Origin: CAZUWH01 sp964624075
GTDB taxonomy: Bacteria; Pseudomonadota; Alphaproteobacteria; Rhodospirillales; Rhodospirillaceae
DNA: 64,000 nt
Assembly: GCA_964624075.1 (NCBI GenBank)
Contig: CAZUWH010000012.1
Span: forward strand, 1-64,000
Reading direction: 5' to 3'
Shown: positions 8,227 through 16,840 of the stretch, one piece after another
Layout of the letters: each line of letters opens with the position of its first letter
Position numbering within the stretch: the stretch's first letter is position 1
The notes under the pieces: model-generated
What the model saw: only the letters and a program-made list of their open reading frames with translations
What the model was told of the DNA's origin: nothing
Database searches by the model: none
Position numbers and translations under genes: made by a program

Positions 8227-8691
8227 CTAGCGACGAATTGCAAAGAACTGCCGCAACAGGGTTGCAGCGCGACTCTCCTGCAGGCCGCCATAGGCCTCTG
8301 GCCGATGCGAACAGAGGGGACGATCAAACAGACGGGGACCGTGCTCGACAGCGCCCCCTTTAGGATCGTAGGCCCCGAAGTACAAACGGCGGATACGGGC
8401 AAAAGTGATGGCGGCTGTGCACATGGGACAAGGTTCCAGAGTCACATAAAGATCACAGGCCGACAGGCGTGGTGCCGAACAGGCCGCGGCAGCACGAAGC
8501 GCCAGCATTTCAGCGTGGGCAGTGGGGTCCGACCACTCTTTCACGCGATTGCCAGCGCGGGCCAGCAACCGGCCCGACCCGGCCTCGATCACCACCGCCC
8601 CTACCGGAACCTCGCCACGCATAAAAGCCGCCTCGGCCTCGGTAAAAGCAACATCCATGGGAAACGGCGGGAGAGGAAAGGTAGGCGGCAT
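8227..8691 (-). CDS. tadA: tRNA-specific adenosine deaminase
   Basis: A 154-residue TadA, which converts adenosine 34 to inosine in the anticodon of tRNA-Arg. The zinc site is complete: HAE at residues 59-61 (H59 ligand, E61 proton shuttle) and PCPMC with C88 and C91. It ends with TAG, one of the intact genes here that uses that stop codon. The 5' flank (8692-8994) is shared with rpoZ, which is transcribed away from it. A broken hydrolase lies downstream on the other strand. Confidence 0.95.
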   Translation of the reverse strand: MPPTFPLPPFPMDVAFTEAEAAFMRGEVPVGAVVIEAGSGRLLARAGNRVKEWSDPTAHAEMLALRAAAACSAPRLSACDLYVTLEPCPMCTAAITFARIRRLYFGAYDPKGGAVEHGPRLFDRPLCSHRPEAYGGLQESRAATLLRQFFAIRR

Positions 8692-8796
8692 CTTTTTACA
8701 CTTTCTGCTCGAGGGACGTCTGGCGTTGCAGGTTCCCTTGATGCAAAAGAAACATCTGACGGAGAAATATCCTGTTCAAACAGGGCCCCTCGCCTT

Positions 8797-8830
8797 ATTG
8801 ACATTCTGTCATTATTGACATTCCGTCATT
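8797..8830. promoter_or_regulatory. Tandem 17-base dyads, putative operator pair
   Basis: Two adjacent 17-mers, ATTGACATTCTGTCATT and ATTGACATTCCGTCATT, differ at one base. The first contains the perfect dyad TGACA-N3-TGTCA. Back-to-back dyads of this size in a divergent promoter region (tadA to one side, rpoZ to the other) suggest binding of two repressor dimers. The regulator is unknown. Confidence 0.45.
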
Positions 8831-8920
8831 CTCGCGCGGGCAAGACGATCTTTCGCGGTGTCCGTATCGTTTAAGAACCTTGCCCTTCGCCTGATTGCCC
8901 CGGAAGGTCCGCGGTGCGGA

Positions 8921-8949
8921 TTGCTTTTTGTGGTAAAGGGTCGTATACT
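8921..8949 (+). promoter_or_regulatory. Probable sigma-70-type promoter of rpoZ
   Basis: TTGCTT (8921-8926), a 17-base spacer and TATACT (8944-8949) lie 45 bases before the rpoZ start. This fits a housekeeping promoter in sequence and spacing. Confidence 0.5.
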
Positions 8950-8994
8950 ATATATACTGGATGCGCTTGGGATTGGTCATGACAAGAGGGCAGA

Positions 8995-9471
8995 ATGGCG
9001 CGTGTAACAGTTGAAGATTGCATTCTGAGAGTGCCAAACCGGTTTGAGCTGGTCCTGCTAGCAGCTCAGCGTGCCCGTGGGATTGGCACAGGCGTGGTGT
9101 TGACCGTGGCGCGCGACAACGACAAGAACCCTGTGGTGGCCCTGCGGGAAATCGCCGAGGGCACGGTAGGAATCGATCATCTTCGTCACGGCCTGGTTCA
9201 GAGCATGCAGAAACATGCCGGGCCGGATGAACCGAAAGAAGAAGGGAAAGCGCTGCTGCCAGAGATTGATTTCATTGCCGATGCCGCGGAAGATGCGGCT
9301 TTTGAAGATGATGAGGAGGGGGACGCAGCCCTGGATGAGGAAATGGCAGAGGATGGTCTGAACCTGCAAGAGGGTGCCGTGGTGCTGGAGATCGAGGCGG
9401 AAGCCGTGGTCAGCGAGGCATTGCGAACGGGGATGGGCGATGAATCCGGCAAAGAGAAGGGCAAGCTCTGA
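8995..9471 (+). CDS. rpoZ: RNA polymerase omega subunit with long acidic tail
   Basis: The first 75 or so residues are a normal omega subunit (MARVTVEDCILRVPNRFELV, then VVALREIAEGTV), which helps assemble RNA polymerase and, with beta-prime, binds ppGpp in proteobacteria. Residues 75-158 form a very acidic extension rich in Glu, Asp and Ala, which makes the protein longer than usual for the family. It sits upstream of the (p)ppGpp enzyme gene, the normal rpoZ-rel/spoT order. The ATG at 8995 follows a good promoter. Confidence 0.95.
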   Translation: MARVTVEDCILRVPNRFELVLLAAQRARGIGTGVVLTVARDNDKNPVVALREIAEGTVGIDHLRHGLVQSMQKHAGPDEPKEEGKALLPEIDFIADAAEDAAFEDDEEGDAALDEEMAEDGLNLQEGAVVLEIEAEAVVSEALRTGMGDESGKEKGKL

Positions 9472-9724
9472 AGAGCCCGCTTCAAAAGTTCCCTCCCCCC
9501 TCTGTTCACGGGGGAGAGGGCAGGAGGAGGGGACCTGATGTCTCCCGAGGTTTGCGCCTGGAAGGGTAAGGGCCTTTGACAGGCGGCGATGTTCCTGGTT
9601 GGGGTGTCGTGCTCTCCTCTTGACCTTCTCCCTACTGCCTATGAAAAAGGAGGAGAGCGGTCTCTGAGTTCCCGGTTGGCGTGGTGACATCGCCGGACGA
9701 AAGCACGGTGGACAGGGCGCAAGG
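9472..9724. repeat. rpoZ-rsh spacer with RA-type hairpin
   Basis: CCCTCCCCCCTCTGTTCACGGGGGAGAGGG, at about 9489-9518, forms a G/C hairpin of the RA type. No gene is visible in the spacer. The distance suggests rsh may have its own promoter, but I could not pick one with confidence. Confidence 0.45.
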
Positions 9725-11860
9725 ATGCTCCGGCAGTTCGAACTTGTCGAGCGAATCAAGTCATACGATCCCAACGCGGACGAGGATGCGATCAACCGCG
9801 CTTATGTCTATGCCATGAAAATGCATGGAGCCCAGAAGCGCGCTTCGGGTGACCCTTATTTCTCCCATCCGATCGAAGTGGCCGGCATCCTGACCCGGTT
9901 CAAGCTCGATACGTCTTCCATCATCACGGCTTTGTTGCATGATACCATCGAGGACACGTCGGTCACGCTGACAGACATCGAAGCGCTGTTTGGTTCGGAA
10001 GTGGCCCGGCTAGTGGATGGTGTCACAAAACTGACCCGCATCCAGCTCCAGTCAGATCGGACTAAACAGGCGGAGAACTTCCGCAAGCTTGTGCTGGCTA
10101 TGTCGGAGGATATTCGTGTTCTCCTGGTCAAACTAGCCGATCGTGTTCACAACATGCGCACCCTGCACTACGTACGCAACATGGACAAGCGGCGCCGGAT
10201 CGCGCTCGAAACGATGGAAATCTATGCGCCGCTCGCCGAACGGATCGGCATGCATGAAATTAAGAATGACCTGGAGGAGCTAGCCTTTGCCGAGCTGCAT
10301 TCAGACGCACGGGAGTCTCTTGTCACCCGCCTCAAGTTCCTGCGTGAACTGGACGGCAACCTAATCGTCCGTATCATCGACCAGCTCCGGGAGACCCTTC
10401 GTCAGGCCGGTATCGACATAGTCTGCTCAGGACGCGAGAAAACGCCCTATTCCATCTGGCGCAAGATGCAGCGCAAGAATGTGGAGTTTGAACAGCTATC
10501 GGATATTATGGCGTTCCGGGTGATCGTCATAAGTGTCGAGGACTGTTACCGAGCGCTTGGCGCCATCCACGGCAAGTATCCCATGGTGCCGGGGCGCTTC
10601 AAGGATTACATTTCGACGCCGAAGCCCAACGGCTACCGCTCCCTGCATACCGGCATCATCGGCCCGGAACGCCATCGAATCGAGGTTCAGATCCGTACCC
10701 AGGAGATGCATGAAATCGACGAGCTGGGCGTCGCTGCGCATTGGCAATACAAGCAGGGGGCCAGGAATGTCGATGGCCGTCAGTACAGGTGGTTGCGGGA
10801 ACTTTTGGAGATTCTCGAGCATACATCCGGGCCGGAAGAGTTCCTGGAGCATACCAAGCTGGAAATGTTTCAGGATCAGGTGTTCTGCTTCACGCCCAAG
10901 GGTGACCTGATCAGTCTGCCGAGCGGTGCAACGCCGGTCGATTTCGCCTACGCCGTTCACACGGCCATCGGGGACACCTGCGTCGGGGCCAAGATCAACG
11001 GCCGCATGATGCCGTTGCGAACCGTTCTGCAAAACGGCGATCAGGTCGGGATCGTGACATCGAAGGCCCAGACGCCCTCCCCGGAATGGGAACGCTTCGT
11101 CGTCACCGGCAAGGCGAGGGCCCGCATCCGGCGCTTCATCCGTACCCAGACCCGCGCCCAGTACATAGGGCTTGGCCGGGCCATTCTGCAACGGACTTTC
11201 CGCCAGGAGGGCTACGAATACGCCGAAAAAGGCCTGGAGGGGGTGACCAGGAAATTCAAGACCCAGACTGTCGATGACTTGTGCAGCATGGTTGGGGAAG
11301 GGCTTTTGACCGGTCGCGAGGTGGTCACAGCGGTCTATCCTGGTCTCAAGATGAGCCGAATCGGCAAGATCGTTTCCATTGCCACCCACCGTCACAAGCC
11401 CAGGCCGAAAGAAAGCGTTCCTATTCGCGGTCTCATCGCCGGCATGGCAGTGCATTATGCCGGCTGTTGCCACCCATTGCCGGGGGACCGGATTGTCGGC
11501 ATCGTGACCACCGGCAAGGGCGTGACCATTCATACCATCGACTGTGACGTCCTGGAACAGTATGGAGAGCAGACCGATCGATGGCTGGATCTGTCGTGGG
11601 GAGAGGATCTGGAAGGAACCGCTCATGTCGGGCGGATCAATCTGGTGGTGACCAACGAGCCTGGCACGCTTGGCGCTTTGTCCACGGTGATCGCCCGGAA
11701 CCAGGGCAACATCACCAACCTCAAGATCACCAACCGTACCGCCGATTTCTTTGATATGCTGATCGATGTGGAAGTGCGGGACGTGCGGCACCTGACTAAC
11801 ATCATTGCCGCCCTGCGGGCCAGTTTGGCCATCAGCTCGGTAGAGCGGGCGCACATATAG
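9725..11860 (+). CDS. rsh: Bifunctional (p)ppGpp synthetase/hydrolase (Rel/SpoT type)
   Basis: A 711-residue protein that makes and degrades the starvation alarmone (p)ppGpp. The HD hydrolase domain (residues 25-180) has H48 (SHPIEV), HDTIED at 72-77 and LADRVHNMR (D139). The synthetase domain has GRFKDYISTPKPNGYRSLHT. Its RFKD is the RXKD signature of bifunctional enzymes, as opposed to EXDD in RelA. A TGS domain follows (VFCFTPKGDLISLPSG), then a Cys-rich stretch (HYAGCCHPLPGDRI) and a C-terminal ACT domain. The conserved hydrolase residues suggest both activities. It follows rpoZ and precedes pdxJ, the usual alphaproteobacterial order, and ends with TAG. Confidence 0.96.
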   Translation: MLRQFELVERIKSYDPNADEDAINRAYVYAMKMHGAQKRASGDPYFSHPIEVAGILTRFKLDTSSIITALLHDTIEDTSVTLTDIEALFGSEVARLVDGVTKLTRIQLQSDRTKQAENFRKLVLAMSEDIRVLLVKLADRVHNMRTLHYVRNMDKRRRIALETMEIYAPLAERIGMHEIKNDLEELAFAELHSDARESLVTRLKFLRELDGNLIVRIIDQLRETLRQAGIDIVCSGREKTPYSIWRKMQRKNVEFEQLSDIMAFRVIVISVEDCYRALGAIHGKYPMVPGRFKDYISTPKPNGYRSLHTGIIGPERHRIEVQIRTQEMHEIDELGVAAHWQYKQGARNVDGRQYRWLRELLEILEHTSGPEEFLEHTKLEMFQDQVFCFTPKGDLISLPSGATPVDFAYAVHTAIGDTCVGAKINGRMMPLRTVLQNGDQVGIVTSKAQTPSPEWERFVVTGKARARIRRFIRTQTRAQYIGLGRAILQRTFRQEGYEYAEKGLEGVTRKFKTQTVDDLCSMVGEGLLTGREVVTAVYPGLKMSRIGKIVSIATHRHKPRPKESVPIRGLIAGMAVHYAGCCHPLPGDRIVGIVTTGKGVTIHTIDCDVLEQYGEQTDRWLDLSWGEDLEGTAHVGRINLVVTNEPGTLGALSTVIARNQGNITNLKITNRTADFFDMLIDVEVRDVRHLTNIIAALRASLAISSVERAHI

Positions 11861-11881
11861 TATACTTTAAAGGGTGGTCTC

Positions 11882-11950
11882 TCAGATTTACGGTTTCCGG
11901 AAAGTTCCTGGGCGCGCGGTGATCTTTGCCCGCGCGCCGGTGAACGGGAG
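11882..11950. repeat. Partial RB element with strong hairpin
   Basis: TTACGGTTTCCGGAAAGT matches the start of the RB element. It is followed by the hairpin GGCGCGCGG-N8-CCCGCGCGCC, with 9-base arms. It lies between rsh and pdxJ and could act as a terminator or attenuator for rsh. Confidence 0.5.
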
Positions 11951-12001
11951 GCTTCCCGGCAAAGAGCTGGTTTTGATAGCATGATCACAGGAGAGATGCT
12001 C

Positions 12002-12769
12002 ATGACCCGCACCCTGCGCCTGGGGGTGAACATTGATCATGTGGCCACCATCCGCAATGCGCGGGGCGGGCGTCATCCGGATCCGGTGCGCGCGGCGCAT
12101 CTAGCAGCGGCCGCCGGAGCGGATGGAATCACCGCTCATTTGCGCGAGGATCGTCGTCATATTTCCGATGACGACATCGCCCGGCTGATTGGCGAGATCA
12201 ATCTTCCCCTCAATCTGGAAATGGCTGCAACCGTCGAGATGATAGACGTTGCCCTGCGCCATCGCCCCCATGCCGTCTGTGTGGTCCCGGAACGGCGCGA
12301 GGAGCGCACGACCGAGGGTGGACTGAATGTGACCGGCCAACGGAGGCTCTTGGCGCCGTTGGTTCAGCGTCTGGGGGAGACCGGCATCCGCGTGTCGCTG
12401 TTCATCGAACCCGAACCGGCTCAACTTGAGGCGGCCGCGGCGATTGGCGTGCCGGTAGTTGAGCTGCACACCGGAGCCTATTGCGAGGCAACAGGCACAG
12501 CGCGTGACCATGAACTGGCCCGTCTGGCCGTTGCCGCTGCCCATGCAGCAGGTCTTGGTCTTGAGTGCCATGCCGGACACGGATTGAGCTATGAGAATGT
12601 TGGCCCCGTGGCTGTCTTGCCGACCATCGTCGAGCTGAACATTGGTCATTTTTTGGTGGGCGAGGCCATTTTCGGCGGATTGGACAGTGCCATCAGACGG
12701 ATGCGGGCGGTGATGGACGAGACGCGCGTTGCGGCCGACAGACGGCGCGATACAACGGGGGCCTCATGA
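12002..12769 (+). CDS. pdxJ: Pyridoxine 5'-phosphate synthase
   Basis: About 255 residues, a TIM-barrel enzyme that condenses 3-amino-2-oxopropyl phosphate with deoxyxylulose phosphate to give pyridoxine 5'-phosphate (vitamin B6). Signatures are LGVNIDHVATIRNARGG at the N-terminus, DGITAHLREDRRHI, and CHAGHGLSYENV near the end. Upstream in-frame ATGs at 11981 and 11996 exist. I prefer 12002 because GGAGAG lies 6-7 bases ahead and the family start is close to LRLGVNIDH. Its stop overlaps the acpS start (ATGA at 12766), so the two are translationally coupled. Confidence 0.95.
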   Translation: MTRTLRLGVNIDHVATIRNARGGRHPDPVRAAHLAAAAGADGITAHLREDRRHISDDDIARLIGEINLPLNLEMAATVEMIDVALRHRPHAVCVVPERREERTTEGGLNVTGQRRLLAPLVQRLGETGIRVSLFIEPEPAQLEAAAAIGVPVVELHTGAYCEATGTARDHELARLAVAAAHAAGLGLECHAGHGLSYENVGPVAVLPTIVELNIGHFLVGEAIFGGLDSAIRRMRAVMDETRVAADRRRDTTGAS

Positions 12770-13209
12770 TTATCGGTCTTGGCGCCGACCTGATCGATAT
12801 CCGTCGGATCGAACGGGCGATGGTCCGTTTCGGGGATCGTTTCCTCGCCCGTTTTTTCACCACTGCCGAACGGAAACGGGCCGAGAAAAGTCGTGCGGAT
12901 TTGCACACCCATGCGGCAGTCTATGCCAAACGGTTCGCCGCCAAGGAAGCCTGCGCGAAAGCCCTGGGAACCGGATTCACCGCCGGTGTCGTCGGGCGGG
13001 ACATTGGCGTGGTTAATGACGCTTCGGGACGACCGGTCCTACACCTGACCGGCAGAGCTGCGCATCGCTTGGCGACCCTCGTTCCCCCTGGACAGGTGGC
13101 GCGGATCAATGTCACGCTCAGCGACGATTATCCGTTTGCGAAAGCCGTGGTAATCATTTCGGCAGTTCCGGATTCAGGCGCGGCGGAAGCGGGCAGGATC
13201 GTATCTTGA
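12766..13209 (+). CDS. acpS: Holo-[acyl-carrier-protein] synthase
   Basis: A 147-residue AcpS that transfers phosphopantetheine from CoA to acyl carrier protein, needed for fatty-acid synthesis. The family start MIIGLGADLIDIRRIE carries the magnesium-binding Asp, and the second signature is KRFAAKEACAKALGTGF. The gene overlaps pdxJ by 4 bases and its own stop overlaps the lepB TTG start, so pdxJ-acpS-lepB reads as one operon. Slightly longer than the E. coli protein at the C-terminus. Confidence 0.95.
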   Translation: MIIGLGADLIDIRRIERAMVRFGDRFLARFFTTAERKRAEKSRADLHTHAAVYAKRFAAKEACAKALGTGFTAGVVGRDIGVVNDASGRPVLHLTGRAAHRLATLVPPGQVARINVTLSDDYPFAKAVVIISAVPDSGAAEAGRIVS

Positions 13210-14009
13210 CAGAGCCAGCCAAGACTGGCTTGATCGCACCCGCGGAATGCGAACGTGACGATTGTTTGATGAAAAAGAAAAGACCCCCCAGCGGCGGTAT
13301 CGGTGAAACGATCAGAACCATCCTTTATGCTGTTCTGATCGCACTAGTCGTGCGTACCTTCGCCTTTGAACCTTTCAACATTCCTTCTGGATCGATGAAC
13401 CCAACCTTGTTGGTTGGCGATTATCTGTTTGTCTCGAAATACAGCTACGGCTATAGTCGGCATGCGCTGCCGTTCAGCCTGCCATTGTTTCGGGGACGAC
13501 TTCTGGCCCAGACGCCGCAGCGGGGCGATGTGGCCGTCTTCAAGGTGCCCACCGACAACAAGACAGACTATATCAAGCGGGTCATCGGCCTCCCGGGCGA
13601 TCGGGTCCAGATGATCAACGGGTTGCTCCATATCAATGGCATGCCGGTGCGGCGCGAGCGCATTGATGATTTCGTAGCCGAGGACGGATACGGCAACGCT
13701 CATGTCTATGCACAGTATGTCGAGAGTCTGCCCAATGGCGTCCGGCACAGGATCATCGAGCTGTTGGACGACGCTCCATTTGACAACACGCGCGAATTTA
13801 TGGTACCCGAAGGACGTTATTTCATGATGGGCGACAACCGGGATAATTCCAGTGACAGTCGTTCCATCGTGGGGCCCGTTCCGTTCGAGAACTTTGTCGG
13901 CCGGGCTGAAGTCCTGTTCTTCTCGACCGACAACAGCGCCCGTTTCTGGGAAGCGTGGAAATGGCCGTGGGCGATTCGCTTCTCCCGTTTTCTCAAACCC
14001 ATTGATTGA
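13206..14009 (+). CDS. lepB: Signal peptidase I
   Basis: Membrane-bound leader peptidase that cuts signal peptides from exported proteins. One transmembrane segment (TILYAVLIALVVRTFAF) is followed by the catalytic serine in PSGSMNPTLLVGDYL. The catalytic lysine is in DYIKRVIGLPGDRVQ, and GRYFMMGDNRDNSSDSR is box E of the S26 family. The frame opens at the TTG at 13206, overlapping the acpS stop. An ATG at 13269 (MKKKRPPSGG) would give about 246 residues and is a reasonable alternative. It lies between acpS and rnc, as in many alphaproteobacteria. Confidence 0.95.
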   Translation: MTEPAKTGLIAPAECERDDCLMKKKRPPSGGIGETIRTILYAVLIALVVRTFAFEPFNIPSGSMNPTLLVGDYLFVSKYSYGYSRHALPFSLPLFRGRLLAQTPQRGDVAVFKVPTDNKTDYIKRVIGLPGDRVQMINGLLHINGMPVRRERIDDFVAEDGYGNAHVYAQYVESLPNGVRHRIIELLDDAPFDNTREFMVPEGRYFMMGDNRDNSSDSRSIVGPVPFENFVGRAEVLFFSTDNSARFWEAWKWPWAIRFSRFLKPID

Positions 14010-14167
14010 CCGTGACGACGGGGCCGGTAGCAGAGCCGACAGAAGAACATACGGGCAAAAGGGTTGGGGGCAGACGCTCTTCTGCCCAGCCGGCCCGATG
14101 GCGGCGCAAAGGGGAAGCATGGAAGTGTGTCGTTTTATTCAGGTCGCGATTCATGTCAAGGGCTCTC

Positions 14168-14893
14168 ATGGCTACCCGATTGCATCATAATGCGGTTTCA
14201 GGTCCAGATGGTTTCTGCTTGGCCAGTCTGCAACGCGTGCTCAGGCACGATTTCAGCGCTGGGATCACCCTTCTGCGGGAGGCGTTGACCCATCCGAGTG
14301 CTGCACCGTTGGCTCTGCGCGGACGGGCAACTACCTATGAGCGGCTAGAATTTCTCGGCGATCGGGTTCTTGCCTTAGCTGTAGCAGATATGCTTCTTAC
14401 CCGTTTCACGACCGAAAAGGAAGGCGCTCTGGCACAACGGCACGCGGCTCTAGTCCGTCGGGAGGCACTGGCACGGGTGGCGCGGCAGATCAATCTGGGA
14501 CTGTGCCTGATCCTGTCTGGAGGAGAGGAGGACGCCGGTGGTCGCGGCAACCCTGCCATTTTGGCCGATGCCTGTGAATCGGTCATCGGAGCATTGTTCA
14601 TCAGTGCCGGCTTCGAAGTGGCACGGAATTTCATCCGTAGCCAGTGGACGCCGTTGATGGAAGAAGCGGCTACACCGCCGAAGGATGCCAAGACGGCATT
14701 GCAGGAATGGGCACAAGGCTTGGGACGGCCCTTGCCGGTTTATGAAATTCTGAGCACGGCCGGACCCGCCCATGAACCAACCTTTTCCGTCGTGGTCACG
14801 GTGGAGGGCGAGGCGTCCGTCATGGCTTCCGGCAGCTCGAAACGATTGGCCGAACAGGCAGCGGCCCAGGCCCTGTTGGAGCGGGTGCGGTGA
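14168..14893 (+). CDS. rnc: Ribonuclease III
   Basis: About 241 residues from the ATG at 14168 (ribosome site AAGGG). The open frame extends upstream to a TTG at 14006 overlapping the lepB stop, but the extra 54 codons do not resemble the family. RNase III cuts double-stranded RNA, including rRNA precursors. The catalytic motif is YERLEFLGDRVLALAVADML, with a second metal-site segment DACESVIGALF. A double-stranded-RNA-binding domain begins near PPKDAKTALQEWAQ. The usual small residue after GD is Arg here (GDRVL), a minor deviation. The stop overlaps the era GTG. Confidence 0.93.
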   Translation: MATRLHHNAVSGPDGFCLASLQRVLRHDFSAGITLLREALTHPSAAPLALRGRATTYERLEFLGDRVLALAVADMLLTRFTTEKEGALAQRHAALVRREALARVARQINLGLCLILSGGEEDAGGRGNPAILADACESVIGALFISAGFEVARNFIRSQWTPLMEEAATPPKDAKTALQEWAQGLGRPLPVYEILSTAGPAHEPTFSVVVTVEGEASVMASGSSKRLAEQAAAQALLERVR

Positions 14894-15840
14894 ACGACTG
14901 TTCCGATCCTCATGATGGCGCAAGGGAAAGCCGTGCCCCTGAGACAGAAAACGGGCCCCTCCGGGCATCGTGCATTGCCGTGATCGGGGCTCCCAATGCC
15001 GGCAAGTCCACTCTGGTCAACCGCATTGTCGGTGCCAAGATCAGCATCGTTTCGCCTAAGGTCCAGACCACCCGCACGCGGGTGCGCGGCATTGTCAGGT
15101 TTGACTGGACGCAACTCGTCTTTACAGACACGCCCGGTATTTTCCAACCCCGGCGCCGGCTGGAGCGGGCCATGGTCCAGGCGGCCTGGGAAGGGACAGT
15201 CGGTGCCGATGAAATCGTCCTGGTTGTCGATGCCAGAGCCGGCATGACCAACGAGGTCCTCGCCCTCGTCGCCGCCCTGCAAGGCAGGCAAGCCGTCCTG
15301 GTCTTCAACAAGATCGACCTGATCCAGCCCGAGCGCCTGCTGGAATTGACAGAGCGCATGAACACACGGGGCGCTTTCACGGAAGCTTTCATGGTTTCGG
15401 CGCAGACGGGTGACGGCGTTGTGGACTTGGTGACTCTGCTGGCCCGACGGGCGCCGGTGGGCCCCTGGCTGTTCCCCGAGGAGGAAATCTCCGACATGCC
15501 TATGCGCCTGCTCGCGGCGGAAATCACGCGCGAGAAGATCTTCTTCCAGTTGCATCAGGAGCTGCCTTATTCGACCATGGTCCTGACCGATGGCTGGGAG
15601 GAACGGGACGATGGTAGCGTGCGAATTGATCAGACGATCATCGTATTGCGGAAGAACCAGCGCGGCATCGTGCTGGGCAAGGGCGGAAGCCGTATCAAGT
15701 CCATTGGCTGGGCTGCCCGGCAGGAGCTGGAAGGAGCATTCGAGCGCCGTGTTCATTTATTCCTCCATGTGCAGGTGGATGAACATTGGCTGGAAGACCG
15801 CGGCTACTATCGCGCGTGGTTGCTGGATTTCGAGGCTTGA
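14890..15840 (+). CDS. era: GTPase Era, ribosome maturation factor
   Basis: A 316-residue Era that binds the 3' end of 16S rRNA and links 30S assembly with growth. The N-terminal GTPase domain has the P-loop GAPNAGKST at residues 33-41, DTPG, and NKID. The C-terminal KH domain has GIVLGKGGSRIKSIG. The start is GTG at 14890, overlapping the rnc stop, which marks translational coupling. The first 28 residues before the P-loop strand are polar and longer than in E. coli. Confidence 0.96.
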   Translation: MNDCSDPHDGARESRAPETENGPLRASCIAVIGAPNAGKSTLVNRIVGAKISIVSPKVQTTRTRVRGIVRFDWTQLVFTDTPGIFQPRRRLERAMVQAAWEGTVGADEIVLVVDARAGMTNEVLALVAALQGRQAVLVFNKIDLIQPERLLELTERMNTRGAFTEAFMVSAQTGDGVVDLVTLLARRAPVGPWLFPEEEISDMPMRLLAAEITREKIFFQLHQELPYSTMVLTDGWEERDDGSVRIDQTIIVLRKNQRGIVLGKGGSRIKSIGWAARQELEGAFERRVHLFLHVQVDEHWLEDRGYYRAWLLDFEA

Positions 15841-15883
15841 CGGGATTTGAAGTACGGTGCCTTGAGGGGAGAAGGGGGTAAGC

Positions 15884-16156
15884 ATGGCAGAAAGTGGCAT
15901 GGTTCTCCTCTGGCTTGGCGTCGCCTTGACCGGGAGCGTGGTCTGGCGTCGGTGGCGGGCCGGAGCCTTCCTCAGGGCCGTCCCGCCACCGCCCGCTGAC
16001 CGTGAGAACGGGCCTGGTCGTGATGGTGACAGGGCTGGCGTTGTGGACAGTGGCGGCCAGGGTGTCCTGATCGAGGGGGCATGGAGTGGACTGAGGAGGC
16101 CATCGTTCTGGCAGCGCACCCGTATGGTGAAAAGGGGCTCATCGTTTCCCTGCTGA
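15884..16156 (+). CDS. Small hypothetical protein between era and recO
   Basis: An ATG at 15884 with a strong ribosome site (GAAGGGGG) opens a 90-codon frame. Residues 6-22 are hydrophobic (MVLLWLGVALTGSVVWR), the rest is polar and Pro/Arg-rich. It overlaps the start of recO by about 75 bases in another frame, which is a lot for a real gene. It could be a short leader peptide or chance. I do not recognise the sequence. Confidence 0.3.
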   Translation: MAESGMVLLWLGVALTGSVVWRRWRAGAFLRAVPPPPADRENGPGRDGDRAGVVDSGGQGVLIEGAWSGLRRPSFWQRTRMVKRGSSFPC

Positions 16157-16839
16157 CCCGAACGCATGGCCATCATGCCGGATTGGCGCGGGGGGGTAAC
16201 ACGACCCGGATGCGGGCAGTGTTCCAGCCTGGCAACCAGGTCCATGCGCGATGGCGGGGTCGGCTGGTCGAGCAGTTGGGAACCCTGAGCTGTGAGCTTT
16301 TGCGTGCCGATGCGGCTTCCCTGCTCACGGACGAAAAGCGTCTAGCCTGTCTGACCGCCGCCTGCGCCATGGTGGAGGCTACACTGCCGGTACGGATGCC
16401 GCACCCCGTCGTCTTCATGACGTTGGAAGCCTTGATTCGGGGACTGGTGGAAGGGTGGCCGGGCTGGGCCGTGGCTTACGTGGAGTGGGAAATGACCTTG
16501 CTAGCCGAGCTGGGGTATGGTCTTGATCTGCGTCTGCCGCCGCAGATGGCAGGGCACAACGACCAGCCTGCCTATGTGTCGCCGCGGACAGGACGGGTCA
16601 TTGCCGCTTCAGGCGGGGAGTCAGGCCAGAACGGGCTCTTACGCCTGCCCTCCTTTCTGGTCGAGAAGAAAGGCCATGCGACCCCGGCTGATATCGCCGC
16701 TGCCCTGTGTGTGACGGGTCATTTTCTACAAAGCCATCTGTCTATTCCTTTGCCGGCTGCGCGCACCCGCTTGGCCACCCGGTTCGGCCTGGCCGTAGGC
16801 GGCAACGGGAGAGGCGGAGAGGTGGAAACGAGGCGGTGA
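16081..16839 (+). CDS. recO: DNA repair protein RecO
   Basis: A 252-residue RecO that loads RecA on gapped DNA together with RecR. The family start is MEWTEEAIVLAAHPYGEKG (oligonucleotide-binding fold), followed by LLTRTHGHHAGLARGG. A helical domain with YVEWEMTLLAELGYGLDL is typical of the C-terminal part. The zinc-finger cysteines of some RecO proteins are missing, as is common in alphaproteobacteria. The start has GAGGGGGC immediately upstream, and the gene is one base apart from the next one. Confidence 0.92.
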   Translation: MEWTEEAIVLAAHPYGEKGLIVSLLTRTHGHHAGLARGGNTTRMRAVFQPGNQVHARWRGRLVEQLGTLSCELLRADAASLLTDEKRLACLTAACAMVEATLPVRMPHPVVFMTLEALIRGLVEGWPGWAVAYVEWEMTLLAELGYGLDLRLPPQMAGHNDQPAYVSPRTGRVIAASGGESGQNGLLRLPSFLVEKKGHATPADIAAALCVTGHFLQSHLSIPLPAARTRLATRFGLAVGGNGRGGEVETRR

Positions 16840-16840
16840 A

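Noticed and set aside
8797..8830. A possible start of a CRISPR-like array from tandem 17-mers.
   Set aside because: There are only two units with no spacers and no cas genes in the window.
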